A stretch of 64,000 nucleotides of DNA from Arcobacter suis CECT 7833 (GTDB lineage Bacteria; Campylobacterota; Campylobacteria; Campylobacterales; Arcobacteraceae). Under the pieces are notes generated by a model. The model saw only the letters and a list, made by a program, of their open reading frames with translations, did no database searches and was not told the DNA's origin. Location: positions 372,001 to 436,000 of the forward strand of contig NZ_CP032100.1 in NCBI RefSeq assembly GCF_003544815.1, given 5' to 3'. A program made the position numbers and the translations under genes. Shown piece by piece: positions 63,701 to 64,000 of this stretch. Position 1 is the stretch's first letter. Every line of letters starts with the position of its first letter.

Positions 63701-64000
63701 ATGAATATTCCTGCAAGTGCAAAACAAATTGAAGTTGTTAATTCAACTGTTCCTTTTTATGAAGATGAAAATTACTACTATTTTGATACAAGTTCAACAG
63801 CAGTTCCTGAACCTATGATAAATGCAGTAGCTGGCTTAGAACTTTTGAATGAAAATAAAAAGTTAATAATGATAAATCACAAAATTCCAATGGGATTATT
63901 CCCAAAAATCGAAGCTTATTTTGATTATGAAGTTGAAGAGTTAGAAGATGGAAATGTAAAAATCACGTTTTCAAAAAAAGAAAAACTTGTACCAAAATTA
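63701..64000 (+). CDS. DUF2249-like hypothetical protein, partial
   Basis: 100 codons open to the window's right edge, start MNIPASAKQIEVVN with AGAGAAG ahead. The stretch LIMINHKIPMGLFPKIEAYF then YEVEELEDGNVKITFSKKE resembles DUF2249 proteins, which share a SirA/TusA-like fold and occur near nitrogen-oxide and respiratory genes. Here the nrf locus is next door. The C terminus is missing, so length and further domains are unknown. Confidence 0.65.
   Translation, partial: MNIPASAKQIEVVNSTVPFYEDENYYYFDTSSTAVPEPMINAVAGLELLNENKKLIMINHKIPMGLFPKIEAYFDYEVEELEDGNVKITFSKKEKLVPKL

Noticed and set aside
1-64000. CRISPR arrays, insertion sequences, prophage genes, rRNA or tRNA genes
   Set aside because: I saw no regularly spaced repeats, transposase or integrase motifs, or RNA gene signatures while reading; not exhaustively searched by computation.

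Overview
The window looks like a chromosomal segment of a member of the Campylobacterota, most likely an Arcobacteraceae (Arcobacter/Aliarcobacter-like). The DNA is very AT-rich, genes are tightly packed with many TAATG or ATGA stop/start overlaps, and the gene content is typical of the group: a Wolinella-type frdCAB fumarate reductase, nrfHA with a fused ResB-CcsA haem lyase, the short form of HisG, type III pantothenate kinase, tandem dynamin-like GTPases, and a nuo operon that still carries ordinary nuoE and nuoF. This assignment rests on recognised families, not on a database search.

Layout. 1-3343 (minus): methylcitrate-cycle genes prpB-prpC-acnD, with acnD cut by the window edge. 3519-5431 (plus): a divergent unknown HTH protein and a D-2-hydroxyacid dehydrogenase. 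5451-9210 (minus): a five-gene accessory operon made of a MotA/ExbB-like channel, a MotB/OmpA-like partner, a 44-residue basic protein and two tandem proteins that resemble RusA-family nucleases. 9381-14348: an L,D-transpeptidase, a TetR-controlled operon (tautomerase, DMT permease, isochorismatase-like hydrolase) and a small stress-type group (BON protein, DUF5670 peptide, coiled-coil protein). 14516-22638: a lipoprotein, RecQ, an HPP membrane protein, an orphan REC-REC-PAS-PAS-HD-GYP protein, a glycosyltransferase, a YgjP-like metalloprotease and an unknown. 22798-27179: paired dynamin-like proteins. 27273-30789: frdCAB. 31000-45511: a complete nuoA-N operon with NuoCD fused, NuoG short, and citrate synthase gltA between nuoF and nuoG. 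45642-57679: mixed housekeeping genes (PatB-like lyase, UbiD-like decarboxylase, split ThrE exporter, coaX, hisG, methyltransferase, FmdE-like protein, trpS, mntP, a metal sensor with a CDF exporter, serS). 57982-63187: nrfH-nrfA-ccsBA behind an FNR-type promoter. The window ends in a periplasmic unknown and a partial DUF2249-like gene.

Respiration dominates the right half: NADH enters through Nuo, menaquinol is used by Frd and by NrfHA (nitrite to ammonium), and the CcsBA/NrfI protein attaches the haems of NrfHA. Citrate synthase is tied transcriptionally to complex I, and propionyl units are handled by the prp genes at the left end.

The most unusual region is 5451-9210. The ion-channel pair recalls ZorA/ZorB of the Zorya anti-phage systems, but the partner genes look like two RusA-fold proteins with complementary losses of catalytic residues: one keeps the Asp-x-Asp pair and lacks the Lys, the other keeps the Lys and lacks the Asp pair. 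This is my main candidate for a previously undescribed system; the RusA assignment and the defence role are inferences from motifs.
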